NCBI RefSeq assembly: GCF_030409755.1
Contig: NZ_JAUFQE010000002.1
Coordinates: 2,604,001-2,668,000, forward strand
DNA: 64,000 nt
Direction of reading: 5' to 3'
Source: Vibrio lentus
GTDB lineage: Bacteria; Pseudomonadota; Gammaproteobacteria; Enterobacterales; Vibrionaceae
Shown here: piece by piece, positions 34,729-44,461 of the stretch
Layout: every line of letters starts with the position of its first letter
Numbering within the stretch: position 1 is the first letter of the stretch
The notes under the pieces: model-generated
Told to the model about the DNA's origin: nothing
The model's database searches: none
What the model saw: the letters and a program-made list of their open reading frames with translations, nothing else
Made by a program: the position numbers and the translations under genes

Positions 34729-37602
34729 ATGGAAAAGACATACAACCCAACATCAATCGAACAAGCTCTGTATAAGACTTGGGAAGAGAAAGGCTACTTT
34801 AAGCCACACGGTGACACATCAAAAGAAGCTTACAGCATCATGATCCCGCCACCGAACGTCACTGGTAGCCTACACATGGGTCACGCGTTCCAAGATACGA
34901 TCATGGATACGCTTATCCGTGCTCAACGTATGAAAGGCAAAAATACGCTTTGGCAAGTGGGTACTGACCACGCTGGTATCGCAACTCAAATGGTTGTTGA
35001 GCGTAAGATCGCTGCTGAAGAAGGCAAAACAAAACACGACTACGGCCGTGAAGCTTTCATCGACAAGATCTGGGAATGGAAAGGCGAATCAGGTGGCACG
35101 ATCACTCAACAACTTCGTCGTCTTGGTGCATCTGTAGATTGGGATCGTGAGCGATTCACTATGGATGACGGCCTATCGGCTGCGACTCAAGAAGTATTTG
35201 TTCGCCTATACGAAGAAGACCTAATCTATCGTGGTAAGCGTCTAGTAAACTGGGATCCTAAACTGCACACTGCAATTTCTGATCTTGAAGTTGAGAACAA
35301 AGACAAAAAAGGTTTCATGTGGCACTTCCGCTACCCACTAGCGAATGGTGTTAAAACTGCTGACGGCAAAGACTACATCGTCGTTGCGACTACGCGTCCT
35401 GAAACCATGCTTGGTGATACCGGCGTTGCAGTTAACCCTGAAGATCCTCGCTACAAAGATCTTATCGGTAAAGAAATCCTGCTTCCTATCGTAAACCGTC
35501 TTATCCCTATCGTAGGTGATGAGCACGCTGACATGGATAAAGGCACGGGTTGTGTGAAAATCACGCCAGCTCATGACTTTAACGATTACGAAGTGGGCAA
35601 GCGCCATAGCCTACCAATGATCAACATCCTAACGTTCAACGGTGATATCCGTGATGCGGCTGAAATCTTCACAACGAACGGTGAAGAAAGCGATGTGTAC
35701 TCAACAGAGCTTCCAGCTAAATACCAAGGTATGGAGCGCTTTGCAGCTCGTCGTGCAACGGTTGCTGAATTTGAAGAACTAGGCCTACTTGAAGAAATCA
35801 AAGATCACGATCTAACCGTTCCTTACGGTGACCGTGGTGGCGTGGTTATCGAACCAATGCTGACTGACCAATGGTACGTGCGTACAGCACCTCTTGCTGC
35901 GCCTGCTGTTAAAGCCGTTGAAGATGGTGAAATCCAATTCGTACCTAAGCAGTACGAAAACATGTACTTCGCGTGGATGCGTGACGTGCAAGATTGGTGT
36001 ATCTCTCGTCAACTTTGGTGGGGTCACCGTATCCCAGCATGGTACGACAACGATGGTAAAGTTTACGTAGGTCGCACTGAAGAAGAAGTTCGTGAAAAGA
36101 ACAACCTTTCACCGGTAATTGTTCTTAAGCAAGACAACGACGTTCTTGATACATGGTTCTCTTCTGCACTTTGGACGTTCGGCACACAAGGCTGGCCTGA
36201 AGATACTGAAGCAATGAAAACGTTCCACCCATCAGAAGTACTAGTATCTGGTTTTGATATTATCTTCTTCTGGGTTGCTCGTATGATCATGATGACCATG
36301 CACTTCGTGAAAGACGAAGATGGCAAGGCTCAAGTACCTTTCAAAACAGTTTACATGACGGGCCTTATCCGTGATGAAAACGGCGACAAGATGTCTAAGT
36401 CGAAAGGTAACGTACTTGACCCAATCGATATGATTGACGGCATCGGCCTTGAAGAGCTAGTAGAAAAGCGTTGTGGCAACATGATGCAACCTAAACTGGC
36501 TGCTAAGATCGAAAAAGCAACACGTAAGACTTTCGAAGATGGTATCGAACCATACGGTACCGATGCACTGCGTTTCACTCTTGCTGCTATGGCTTCAACT
36601 GGCCGTGACATCAACTGGGACATGAAGCGTCTTGAAGGTTACCGTAACTTCTGTAACAAGCTATGGAACGCAAGCCGTTACGTACTGATGAACACAGAAG
36701 AGCACGATTGTGGCATGTCACTGTCTGTAGAAGACCGTGCAAACATGGAATTCTCTCTAGCAGACAAGTGGATTGAATCTCAGTTTGAAGTTGCAGCGAA
36801 AGAGTTTAACGCTCATCTAGACAACTACCGTCTAGACATGGCAGCAAACACGCTTTACGAATTCATCTGGAACCAATTCTGTGACTGGTACCTAGAGCTA
36901 ACTAAACCTGTTCTTTGGAAGGGTACTGAAGCTCAACAACAAGCGACTCGTTACACGCTTATCACGGTTCTAGAGAAGACTCTGCGTCTTGCTCACCCTG
37001 TTCTTCCTTACATCACTGAATCTATCTGGCAAAGCGTTAAGCCACTAGTAGACGGCGTTGAAGGCGAGACCATCATGACTCAAGCGCTTCCTCAGTTTAA
37101 TGAAGCTAACTTCAATACTGAAATCGTTGACGACATCGAATGGGTTAAAACTTTCATCACAGCTATCCGTAACCTACGTGCGGAATACGACATTGCACCA
37201 AGCCAAGGCTTAGAAGTAATGATCAAAGTCGCTGATGAGAAAGATGCAGCTCGTATCGAAGCAAATAAGATCGTTCTTACTTCTCTAGCTAAGCTAGACG
37301 ATATTAAAGTTCTAGCAGACGGCGAAGCGACTCCAGCTTGTGCAACTAAGCTTGTTGGCAAATCTGAGCTGATGATCCCAATGGCGGGTCTTATCGACAA
37401 AGATGCTGAGATTGCTCGTCTAGATAAAGAAGTAGCGAAAACTCACGGTGAGATTAAGCGTATCGAAGGTAAGCTAGGTAACGAAGGTTTTGTTGCTAAA
37501 GCACCAGAAGCCGTTATCGCGAAAGAGCGTGAAAAGCTTGAAGGCTACCAAGAAACTCTTGTTAAGCTAGAAGAGCAAAAAGCGACAATCGCTGCTTTAT
37601 AA
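34729..37602 (+). CDS. valS: Valyl-tRNA synthetase
   Basis: ValS charges tRNA-Val with valine and edits mischarged threonine. The class I signatures are [14 protein letters not shown] (HIGH-type, about residues 42-55) and DKMSKSKGN (KMSKS, near 554). A CP1 editing domain lies in between, then an anticodon-binding domain and a C-terminal coiled coil (about 890-957) that contacts the tRNA. I start at the ATG at 34729 ([12 protein letters not shown]), giving 957 residues, close to the family norm. The frame could open at a TTG at 34687, but those 14 residues are not conserved. Confidence 0.96.
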   Translation: MEKTYNPTSIEQALYKTWEEKGYFKPHGDTSKEAYSIMIPPPNVTGSLHMGHAFQDTIMDTLIRAQRMKGKNTLWQVGTDHAGIATQMVVERKIAAEEGKTKHDYGREAFIDKIWEWKGESGGTITQQLRRLGASVDWDRERFTMDDGLSAATQEVFVRLYEEDLIYRGKRLVNWDPKLHTAISDLEVENKDKKGFMWHFRYPLANGVKTADGKDYIVVATTRPETMLGDTGVAVNPEDPRYKDLIGKEILLPIVNRLIPIVGDEHADMDKGTGCVKITPAHDFNDYEVGKRHSLPMINILTFNGDIRDAAEIFTTNGEESDVYSTELPAKYQGMERFAARRATVAEFEELGLLEEIKDHDLTVPYGDRGGVVIEPMLTDQWYVRTAPLAAPAVKAVEDGEIQFVPKQYENMYFAWMRDVQDWCISRQLWWGHRIPAWYDNDGKVYVGRTEEEVREKNNLSPVIVLKQDNDVLDTWFSSALWTFGTQGWPEDTEAMKTFHPSEVLVSGFDIIFFWVARMIMMTMHFVKDEDGKAQVPFKTVYMTGLIRDENGDKMSKSKGNVLDPIDMIDGIGLEELVEKRCGNMMQPKLAAKIEKATRKTFEDGIEPYGTDALRFTLAAMASTGRDINWDMKRLEGYRNFCNKLWNASRYVLMNTEEHDCGMSLSVEDRANMEFSLADKWIESQFEVAAKEFNAHLDNYRLDMAANTLYEFIWNQFCDWYLELTKPVLWKGTEAQQQATRYTLITVLEKTLRLAHPVLPYITESIWQSVKPLVDGVEGETIMTQALPQFNEANFNTEIVDDIEWVKTFITAIRNLRAEYDIAPSQGLEVMIKVADEKDAARIEANKIVLTSLAKLDDIKVLADGEATPACATKLVGKSELMIPMAGLIDKDAEIARLDKEVAKTHGEIKRIEGKLGNEGFVAKAPEAVIAKEREKLEGYQETLVKLEEQKATIAAL

Positions 37603-37626
37603 TCCATGCGATAGTTTTTAAGTAAG

Positions 37627-37656
37627 AAAAAGGGCAGGTAATAATCTGCCCTTTTT
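37627..37656 (+). terminator. Terminator after valS
   Basis: The arms AAAAAGGGCAG and CTGCCCTTTTT pair around GTAATAAT. Confidence 0.9.
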
Positions 37657-37749
37657 ATTGTCTAAAATTCGGTTTCAATTGTTTGATTAACACATTCACA
37701 TTAGATAACAATGATTTAAGCATTAACACTAGCCTTCACCAGTAAACAA

Positions 37750-38757
37750 CTAATGTACGTCCCTCAATGACTCAATCCGTTCACCCAATTCAGGATGAGA
37801 GCTGAGCCATGTGGGTAGTTCAGCATGTCCATCAGAACCTTTTCCTAACAATTCAAACATCTCAATCATAGCTTGATTAGAACCATGTAGCTCGATCATC
37901 GAATAGGAAGCAAATGAATCCGCTTCTCGCTCTGCATCTTGTGATTGACCATTATTTGCAACAAACACACCAAGACCCGTAAGGTTATCAATGATCCCAG
38001 AGCTTTCACCAGTCAAAGCCGCCACAGTTACTGATAACAAACTGGATCGAACCAATACTTTCATTACATGCTGATGTTGAACATGTCCTAATTCATGTAA
38101 CAAGATACTGTCTAGTTGCTCTTTCGTCTCAGTCAACCGAACTAAGTCATCTAATACAATGATTGTTCCCGCACTCAGTGCAAAAGCATTGGCGCCAAGT
38201 TCTGAAGAACGAAAGACCAACTGTACATCGCCCTCAATATTCATTTGTTGCAACTGCTTTTCAAAGCGCTGACGAATATGATGCTGTCGCTCTTCCGGCA
38301 GAGTAGAGCTCTCAAAGAACTGTTCATCTAAAGACTCTAAAACCTGTATTTCAACCAGTCGAGGCACTGAATCAGGCAAATAAGTGACTATTTTGTTAGT
38401 TAACCACGGGATCCCATGAGTAAACATAGAAATAGTAAGTAACACAAGAACAACACTACTAAGTAAGATAGCCGCGATGTTCTTCTCTAATTTACCTAAG
38501 AAATTATGTTTACCTCTGTCTCTCAAATAGGCGTCCAATTCATCACTTGCCTCTGTGATAAATTGCCATCCATCTGGGAATTTGAGCTTTGTTGGAGCGG
38601 ATCCAACGCCTCGCATAATTTCAACACGTTCAAAATATGCAGAAACAATAGAACCATCCCCATCCACACTCAGGAGTAGTTTATCAGGGTGAGATATATC
38701 TAAAATGGCCTCGCAGCGTTCAGAACTACGAGGCGGGTGTGCAACACCAGAGATCAT
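37750..38757 (-). CDS. M48 family metalloprotease with an N-terminal membrane anchor
   Basis: The 335-residue protein has the zinc motif HELGH near residue 220 in SILLHELGHVQHQH, and the third ligand region DAEREADSFASY about 55 residues later, so the catalytic set is complete. An N-terminal domain of about 90 residues (containing LLLSVDGDGSIVSAYFE) precedes one membrane segment near 93-115. The protease domain is therefore probably periplasmic. The gene directly follows the YjgN gene (stop TAA immediately followed by ATG), so the two are surely translated as a pair. The substrate is unknown; quality control of a membrane protein is a guess. Confidence 0.87.
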   Translation of the reverse strand: MISGVAHPPRSSERCEAILDISHPDKLLLSVDGDGSIVSAYFERVEIMRGVGSAPTKLKFPDGWQFITEASDELDAYLRDRGKHNFLGKLEKNIAAILLSSVVLVLLTISMFTHGIPWLTNKIVTYLPDSVPRLVEIQVLESLDEQFFESSTLPEERQHHIRQRFEKQLQQMNIEGDVQLVFRSSELGANAFALSAGTIIVLDDLVRLTETKEQLDSILLHELGHVQHQHVMKVLVRSSLLSVTVAALTGESSGIIDNLTGLGVFVANNGQSQDAEREADSFASYSMIELHGSNQAMIEMFELLGKGSDGHAELPTWLSSHPELGERIESLRDVH

Positions 38758-39930
38758 TTAGCCAATACCAAGATCAACATTAAACGCTTGAGCTATTTCA
38801 TCAGAAATAGCCGATTCCACATCAGACGGTTGGTCGTTTGCTACTAGTAAATCTAAGTTACCTTGAACATACGTATTCTCCGACAAGTAGTTCATCGTTC
38901 TTACCATCACCCATGGTCTAGCTAACCCGAGGGTAATCACTTGAAGCAAGAAGTTAGTTAATACTAAAAGCATGTAGCTTTTTATCGTTAATGTCGAAGC
39001 AAAACTTAACGTTGAATAGGCCTCATTTTCTTTTCCTTCAAGCACTAATTTAGAGAAAGTATAATTTCTAATTTTTACTTGAATGTAAGCAGCAATCGCA
39101 ATACTCATAACAATGAAAGCAAAGTAATAAGCAACTACCATTGAAGTCAAACTTCCGTTGTTAGCGATTTCGGATAACGACTCAGGGTTGTTGATCATGT
39201 TGAAGCCAACGGCACTGAAGAGAGCCAAGACGGCAACAATAGAGACAATCAGCCAAGCAATCATACTGGTTAAGTATACTTTGAAATAAAAGCCATCTTG
39301 GTAATCAGCTTTAAACTGACGATCGCCATAGCGATAACCATTAGAAAAATAATTGGCGATACCGGCAAGTAGCCAGGATTGTAAATAAACATAAGAAGGT
39401 ATCGATATTAAAATGGCGATGCCACCAGCAATCATGTTCATTTGCATAGTAAATATTATTGCCATGATTGCCGTAAATACGCCGACACCCACAACAAGAC
39501 CGCGCCCAAGAATTGCCCAATATGCTCCGGAAACAGTACCATGGAAAGAGAAGTGAACATTTCGAAAGCTTGTCATTGCAGAATCAAAACGAGCATTACT
39601 GCGAGACAACAATGGCAACAATGCAAAGAAAGCCAGTAATAAAACCAATGCAACCTGAGGAGCAAATTGATTACTGACTCCCCAAGCGACTACACAAATC
39701 AACGCAATGATTCGCCCTTTCAATATTTGTATAGGCTTACCATGATATTCAAAGCTATCACTGCCAATAAATGTATTCCCATAAAAGTAACGTTTATTTC
39801 GAACTTTTGCCCAAGCCGAGTAAATACCCAATGTGATGACGGATAAAAGGATGTTAACGATCCAAATACCAAAATATTCGTTACCCTTTCCCTTAAAATT
39901 CACCCTAGTTTCTAACTGTTTTGTTTCCAT
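38758..39930 (-). CDS. YjgN family (DUF898) integral membrane protein
   Basis: The 390-residue polytopic protein contains the repeated DUF898 pattern. The N-terminal copy has GIWIVNILLSVITLGIYSAW with AKVRNKRYFYGNT, and a related stretch near the C-terminus reads NFLLQVITLGLARPWVMVRT. About eight membrane segments are visible. DUF898 proteins have no proven function. It forms a two-gene operon with the M48 protease and has an AGAG site before its ATG. The pairing of DUF898 with an M48 protease recurs in other marine gammaproteobacteria as far as I recall. Confidence 0.85.
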   Translation of the reverse strand: METKQLETRVNFKGKGNEYFGIWIVNILLSVITLGIYSAWAKVRNKRYFYGNTFIGSDSFEYHGKPIQILKGRIIALICVVAWGVSNQFAPQVALVLLLAFFALLPLLSRSNARFDSAMTSFRNVHFSFHGTVSGAYWAILGRGLVVGVGVFTAIMAIIFTMQMNMIAGGIAILISIPSYVYLQSWLLAGIANYFSNGYRYGDRQFKADYQDGFYFKVYLTSMIAWLIVSIVAVLALFSAVGFNMINNPESLSEIANNGSLTSMVVAYYFAFIVMSIAIAAYIQVKIRNYTFSKLVLEGKENEAYSTLSFASTLTIKSYMLLVLTNFLLQVITLGLARPWVMVRTMNYLSENTYVQGNLDLLVANDQPSDVESAISDEIAQAFNVDLGIG

Positions 39931-40106
39931 TTCTCTATTCCATTTGACGTTTTAAAAACAACCATGTACATCTGCGTGCACATCAACAACGTAAAAATAT
40001 AGAAATACATCATTCTGATCAATTGATAATTAATATAAAAAGAGAGCGAACTATCAACATTAACCCTTTGATCTCTAATTTATTCTCCCTTCCTACAATA
40101 ATCCCA

Positions 40107-40135
40107 TTGACATAGTTGCGATTCGCACTTAAATT
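40107..40135 (+). promoter_or_regulatory. Promoter of the MarR-GNAT gene
   Basis: TTGACA (40107-40112) and TAAATT (40130-40135) are 17 bases apart. A perfect 8-bp inverted repeat (GTTGCGAT at 40115-40122 and ATCGCAAC at 40146-40153) overlaps the spacer and the start region, a good place for autoregulation. Confidence 0.65.
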
Positions 40136-40153
40136 ATAGTTGTACATCGCAAC
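40115..40153. promoter_or_regulatory. Inverted repeat, possible MarR operator
   Basis: GTTGCGAT and ATCGCAAC are exact reverse complements separated by 23 bases and flank the predicted -10 element. Confidence 0.5.
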
Positions 40154-40169
40154 CATATTAAGAGGCAAC

Positions 40170-41075
40170 ATGACTTCAGCACAACTTAGAGAATTATCAC
40201 GTCAGCTCGTTCGACAGCTTGGAATGCTCGACAAAGATTGTGGTGATATTGCCCTACCTCCGATTCAAGCTCATACACTTATTGAACTAGAACAGCAGCC
40301 ATTAACCGTGAACCAATTAGCGGATAAGCTCAATATTGATAAATCCAACGCCAGTAGAGCAGTCAACAATCTAGCGAAGAACTCGTTAATTCAAACCTCA
40401 CCACACCCCAACGATAAGCGCAGTGTTGTGGCTTCAGTAACAGAGCAAGGAATAAACACTCTTGCCAAACTTCACAATCAACAGAATCAATTTTATGACT
40501 CGGTACTTGAGCGTTTAACGGAAGCGGAAACTCAACAAGTTTCGGGGGGAATCGAGCACTACCTTAAAGCACTGCAACAAAGCCACGCTTCAATCGATGT
40601 GGTGGTTCGCCCCCTACAACAGCAAGACAACACCGTAGTAGCCAATGTGATTCGCCAAGTCTCTTATGAAAACGGGCTAACTGAAGATAAAGGCTATGGT
40701 GTTGCTGATCCCACCTTAGAAGACATGTTCAGTGTTTATAACAATGAAAGAGCTCAGTATTGGGTGATTGAACTTGATGGAAAGGTTGTTGGTGGTGGTG
40801 GATTTGCACCATTAGCCGGCATGCCAGAAGTCTGTGAACTGCAAAAGATGTACTTCTTGCCAGAAACCAGAGGCAAAGGCTTAGCGAAGAAGTTGGTTAA
40901 TATGTCGATGGAGAAAGCTAAGGAACTGGGTTATCAACATATGTATCTAGAAACGACCGAATGCCTTAATGCCGCCGTTAAACTTTACGAAAAATTGGGC
41001 TTTGAACACCTTGATTCAGCTTGGGGAGAAACAGGCCATGACGCTTGTGAGGTTGTCATGGCCAAAACGCTATAA
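40170..41075 (+). CDS. MarR-family regulator fused to a GNAT acetyltransferase
   Basis: The 301-residue protein has two domains. Residues 1-145 form a MarR-like winged helix, with the recognition region LNIDKSNASRAVNNLAKNSL followed by the wing with DKRSVVASVTEQG. Residues 150-301 form a GNAT domain with the acetyl-CoA loop YFLPETRGKGLAKKLVNMS and YLETTECLNAAVKLYEKLGF. Bifunctional HTH/GNAT proteins are a known type, probably linking DNA binding to acetyl-CoA or to a small acceptor, but this one's targets are unknown. I start at 40170 (AGAGGCAAC-ATG) rather than 40140. Confidence 0.9.
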   Translation: MTSAQLRELSRQLVRQLGMLDKDCGDIALPPIQAHTLIELEQQPLTVNQLADKLNIDKSNASRAVNNLAKNSLIQTSPHPNDKRSVVASVTEQGINTLAKLHNQQNQFYDSVLERLTEAETQQVSGGIEHYLKALQQSHASIDVVVRPLQQQDNTVVANVIRQVSYENGLTEDKGYGVADPTLEDMFSVYNNERAQYWVIELDGKVVGGGGFAPLAGMPEVCELQKMYFLPETRGKGLAKKLVNMSMEKAKELGYQHMYLETTECLNAAVKLYEKLGFEHLDSAWGETGHDACEVVMAKTL

Positions 41076-41169
41076 TGTGTTTTTGAAATAGGGTTAGCGT
41101 CGGCAGTTCATTGGATGACAAGCGAGTGAGTAAATTGATTCATTACGTAACGGGCTAATTGAATAACAG

Positions 41170-41967
41170 CTAGTTACGCAAAAAGTTACTCACACAAGAG
41201 GCTGGATTCAAGGCTACGAAAGAACTCTCTTTTTGCCCATCGAGTTCTACTTCTAACTGATATAAATGCTTAGGGTTGGGCTTCTCAAGGTTAAATACCA
41301 TTGGAGCCTCAACCTGAAACACAACACCCGTATGTTCTGCTCGCACATCAATCGGCATCACGAGAGTCATACCATTAAACTTGATTGATGCCGATATTAA
41401 TCCCGGCTTTAGCGTTTGATAGATAACATCTACTTTAAACTCACAGCCACCACCGTGATGCCAGATTTGCTCGGTGACGACTTGCTCAAGCTTGACGTTA
41501 CGAACGAACTGCAGATATGGAGCTTGCCAGATTCCGATACGAGAATCTGATTTAGCGACGACCTGTGAAGGGATAGAGTCATCCATATCCTCTTCAAGCA
41601 ACAGGCTCTCCTCTTCTTCAAGGAAAAGGATCTCAAAACGATTTCGACCAGGCTGCATATAAGGACGGATGTCTTTGCGATATTCAGCTTCGCTGCCATC
41701 ACAGTCAAACACGGCAACGCCATTGAGTCGTACTTCTGCAAAGTAGTCAACGCCTGCGACGACTAGCTCAACAAATGGGCACGCCAACATGGCATCATCC
41801 ACTTCGATGTCATGCATCAGGTGCCACTCTTGCTCTGCGATTTCCTCTTCACTCAAGCTATTAGGGAGCTTTGAGCTTAATGGAGCAGGAAAGGTAATGT
41901 CATCTTGTGGGATAGAGAGATCCGTCAGTGGCGAAATTTGCCAAAGACCATCGAGAGGTAGCCGCAT
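41170..41967 (-). CDS. Orphan glycoside hydrolase family 2-like sugar-binding domain protein
   Basis: The 265-residue protein begins MRLPLDGLWQISPLTDLS. It continues with VAGVDYFAEVRLNGVAVFDC and RKDIRPYMQPGRNRFEILF, the pattern of the N-terminal galactose-binding-like domain of beta-mannosidases and other GH2 enzymes, followed by an immunoglobulin-like part (RIGIWQAPYLQFV). It stops before any TIM barrel, so no catalytic domain is present. There is no signal peptide. AAGGA precedes the ATG. It may bind a glycan or be a degenerate or domesticated enzyme fragment; related short proteins occur in other Vibrio as far as I recall. Confidence 0.75.
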   Translation of the reverse strand: MRLPLDGLWQISPLTDLSIPQDDITFPAPLSSKLPNSLSEEEIAEQEWHLMHDIEVDDAMLACPFVELVVAGVDYFAEVRLNGVAVFDCDGSEAEYRKDIRPYMQPGRNRFEILFLEEEESLLLEEDMDDSIPSQVVAKSDSRIGIWQAPYLQFVRNVKLEQVVTEQIWHHGGGCEFKVDVIYQTLKPGLISASIKFNGMTLVMPIDVRAEHTGVVFQVEAPMVFNLEKPNPKHLYQLEVELDGQKESSFVALNPASCVSNFLRN

Positions 41968-42045
41968 GTCATTCCTTGAGCTAGATCAATTTTGACCGCA
42001 TTATAATGAATGAATGCATATAAAGACATTTATTTTTCTGAGGAC

Positions 42046-42073
42046 AAAAAAATGCCAGCTCAAGGCTGGCATT
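42046..42073 (-). terminator. Terminator after rraB
   Basis: On the minus strand the arms AATGCCAGC and GCTGGCATT enclose a five-base loop and are followed by seven T residues. Confidence 0.88.
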
Positions 42074-42091
42074 CTTTAAAACTGGGAGAGA

Positions 42092-42508
42092 TTACTCTTC
42101 GTCTTCATCATCTTCGTCAGGGTAGATAGCATCTTCACCTTCGTAGTAAGTGCCCCAACCGTCGTAGATAATGTCAAACTTCTCTGCAAGATTTACAAGC
42201 TTCTCAACTTGCTCATCAATCGCTTCTGCGTTCAGAGTACACTGCATCGTTGCATCACAACAAAGAAGCTTGTTGCCATCTTCGTCTTCTGTCTCTTCAG
42301 CTTCAAGTACTTCAAAGCCCATTTTGAATGCTTCAACAACGGCTTTCTCAAGTACTGCGAAATCTTCAGCGAATAGGTGATGCTCGATATCGTATAGAGC
42401 TTCAGGATCGCTACCATCTTCGATTAGTGCTTCAATGATGTCGCGAGTCTCTCCTTTTTGAAATTCAATTAATTCCGCTACTGATAGATATTCATCTTCG
42501 TGAGACAT
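42092..42508 (-). CDS. rraB: Ribonuclease E inhibitor RraB
   Basis: RraB binds RNase E and changes the turnover of many mRNAs. The 138-residue acidic protein starts [20 protein letters not shown] and continues with [20 protein letters not shown]. It contains [10 protein letters not shown] near the end and finishes in a poly-acidic tail (DEDDEDEE), all typical. A GGAG site precedes the ATG. The convergent 3' terminator lies at 42046-42073. In other bacteria rraB also neighbours argF/arginine genes, as here. Confidence 0.93.
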   Translation of the reverse strand: MSHEDEYLSVAELIEFQKGETRDIIEALIEDGSDPEALYDIEHHLFAEDFAVLEKAVVEAFKMGFEVLEAEETEDEDGNKLLCCDATMQCTLNAEAIDEQVEKLVNLAEKFDIIYDGWGTYYEGEDAIYPDEDDEDEE

Positions 42509-42650
42509 GTGTCTGCTCCAGAGTGTTGACTATGAAAAGATCAAATTTGATTGCCACGAAATATGGCACGGATCGCCTAGAAAAGCCACCTAGATCAGGT
42601 GTAGAAGAGTAAGTTTATCGCTAGATAACAGAAGGGATATCAATTAAAAA

Positions 42651-42755
42651 GTGAAATCAAAATCACAGAAACAAATTTTCAACATATTATTAACCATCGT
42701 GTGTTTTAGCATTTCATTTTTATTGTTACTTTTAGCCTTACTCCTTCAAAATTGA
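42651..42755 (+). CDS. Candidate small single-span membrane peptide
   Basis: A GTG start at 42651 opens 34 codons ending in TGA. The product starts with a lysine-rich stretch (MKSKSQKQIF) and then one long hydrophobic segment of I, L, V, F and C, ending LLLALLLQN. AAGGG lies about 14 bases upstream, which is a rather long spacing. It lies between rraB and arcA in a 577-base intergenic region. I do not recognise a family. It may be real or chance; AT-rich DNA readily gives hydrophobic frames. Confidence 0.35.
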   Translation: MKSKSQKQIFNILLTIVCFSISFLLLLLALLLQN

Positions 42756-42798
42756 GTGGTTAGTCATATCAGATGCATACTGCCGATCACTTCAACGA

Positions 42799-42853
42799 TG
42801 CATAAAACCTCACTTATAAGTAAGTAACTGCATAAATTTTGAATGAAAAATCA
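42799..42853 (+). promoter_or_regulatory. ArgR-box-like sequences upstream of arcA
   Basis: TGAATGAAAAATCA at 42840-42853 matches nine of the ten conserved core positions of the ARG box (TGAAT-N4-ATTCA). TGCATAAAACCTCA at 42799 matches eight, and AGTAAGTAACTGCA at 42819, exactly 21 bases before the best box, matches less well. A 21-bp spacing is typical of paired ArgR sites. Confidence 0.5.
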
Positions 42854-43085
42854 CGTTCACCAAGCAAAGTGGATTATCGAATCACTGAAATTGGAGCATA
42901 GATCCGCAAAAAGTTTGTTCCAGAACTCAGCCTTTCGGTTGGATTTTAATATTAACAATCCCATACGACTCAGCATTTAAAACCAAAAATATCAAAATAA
43001 CATAACCTTTACACAAGTTTCAAAACTTGCATATTACGAACAAGCTTGTCATAAATAGACGCTGGATTAATAGTAAGGATGCAAA

Positions 43086-44306
43086 ATGAGTAAGCTGTAC
43101 GTTGGCTCCGAAGTCGGTCAATTAAGACGAGTTCTCCTAAATAGGCCTGAAAGGGCACTCACCCACCTCACCCCTTCTAACTGTCATGAGCTACTCTTTG
43201 ATGATGTACTTGCAGTAGAAGCAGCAGGTGAAGAACACGATGCCTTTGCGACAACACTTCGTAACCAAGACGTTGAAGTGTTATTACTGCATGACCTACT
43301 GGTTGAGACACTCGCTGTAGCACAAGCTCGTGAGTGGCTGCTTAATACTCAAATCTCTGATTTCCGTTACGGCCCTACATTCGCACGTGATTTAAGAGAG
43401 TACCTTGCTCAAATGGACAATGAGCACTTGGCTACCATCCTACTTGGTGGTTTAGCCTACTCTGAGCTTCCTATTAAATCTTCTTCAATGCTACCGAAGA
43501 TGCATCGCCCACTTGATTTCGTTATTGAGCCGCTACCTAACCATCTATTTACCCGCGATACTTCTTGCTGGGTTTATGGCGGTGTCTCTCTTAACCCTAT
43601 GATGATGCCTGCTCGCCAACGAGAAACGAATCACTTGCGAGCAATATATCGCTGGCACCCTGTATTCGCAGGGCAAGATTTCATTAAGTACTTCGGTGAT
43701 GAAGATCTTCATTACGACAACGCCAATATTGAAGGTGGAGATGTACTGGTTATCGGTAAAGGCGCTGTTCTTATCGGTATTTCAGAGCGTACCAAGCCAC
43801 AAGGTGTCGAAAACTTAGCTGCGAGTTTATTCAAGTCCGGTCAAGCTAAAGAAGTGATTGCGATTGATTTACCGAAGCACCGCTCTTGTATGCACCTTGA
43901 TACGGTGATGACGCACATGGATATCGACACATTCTCAGTCTATCCAGAGATCGTTCGCAAAGACTTAGACACCTGGCGCTTAACGCCGAAAGAAAATGGC
44001 GAAATGCGAGTAGAGAAAGCTGAAAACTACTTAACAGCGATTGAAGGCGCACTGGATCTCGATCAACTGAAGATCATCACAACTGGTGGTGATAACTACG
44101 AAGCTGAACGTGAACAGTGGAATGACGCTAACAACGTACTGACGGTGAAACCGGGTACGGTTATCGGTTATGAGCGTAATGTTTACACCAATGAGAAATA
44201 CGACAAAGCAGGCATCGAAGTTCTGACAATTCCAGGCAATGAACTGGGTCGCGGTCGTGGTGGCGCTCGTTGCATGAGCTGTCCTATAGAAAGAGACGGT
44301 ATTTAA
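43086..44306 (+). CDS. arcA: Arginine deiminase
   Basis: ArcA hydrolyses arginine to citrulline and ammonia, the first step of the arginine deiminase pathway. The 406 residues fit. The core motifs [11 protein letters not shown], the histidine region [10 protein letters not shown] and the C-terminal nucleophile Cys396 in GARCMSCP are all present, as are the glutamate/aspartate sites. It is followed by a terminator and then argF, an ornithine carbamoyltransferase that could convert citrulline further. No arcC carbamate kinase or arcD exchanger is in the window. AAGGATG precedes the ATG. Confidence 0.95.
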   Translation: MSKLYVGSEVGQLRRVLLNRPERALTHLTPSNCHELLFDDVLAVEAAGEEHDAFATTLRNQDVEVLLLHDLLVETLAVAQAREWLLNTQISDFRYGPTFARDLREYLAQMDNEHLATILLGGLAYSELPIKSSSMLPKMHRPLDFVIEPLPNHLFTRDTSCWVYGGVSLNPMMMPARQRETNHLRAIYRWHPVFAGQDFIKYFGDEDLHYDNANIEGGDVLVIGKGAVLIGISERTKPQGVENLAASLFKSGQAKEVIAIDLPKHRSCMHLDTVMTHMDIDTFSVYPEIVRKDLDTWRLTPKENGEMRVEKAENYLTAIEGALDLDQLKIITTGGDNYEAEREQWNDANNVLTVKPGTVIGYERNVYTNEKYDKAGIEVLTIPGNELGRGRGGARCMSCPIERDGI

Positions 44307-44343
44307 CTCAAGTAGTTCAGTAAAGCGAACACATAACTTATCT

Positions 44344-44372
44344 AGGCCAGTACAATTGTACTGGCCTTTTTT
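44344..44372 (+). terminator. Terminator after arcA
   Basis: The perfect palindrome GGCCAGTACAATTGTACTGG with flanking AG/CC is followed by six T residues. Confidence 0.88.
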
Positions 44373-44383
44373 ATCAAATTAAC

Positions 44384-44418
44384 AAAATAAATATTCACAA
44401 ATATAGCATTTTTATGTT
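44384..44418 (+). promoter_or_regulatory. Paired ARG boxes upstream of argF
   Basis: Box 1 is AAAATAAATATTCA (44384-44397) and box 2 is AGCATTTTTATGTT (44405-44418). Their starts are exactly 21 bases apart, as in ArgR-controlled genes, where two 18-bp boxes are separated by 3 bp. Each half-site matches most of the TGMAT or ATKCA consensus. Confidence 0.65.
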
Positions 44419-44461
44419 TAACTAAGTTCTTCATTGATTCTATATACCCAAGGAGCGAGAG

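Noticed and set aside
42759..42790. Additional ARG box near TGCATACTGCC
   Set aside because: Only one half-site matches; the other half is poor and the spacing to the better boxes is wrong.
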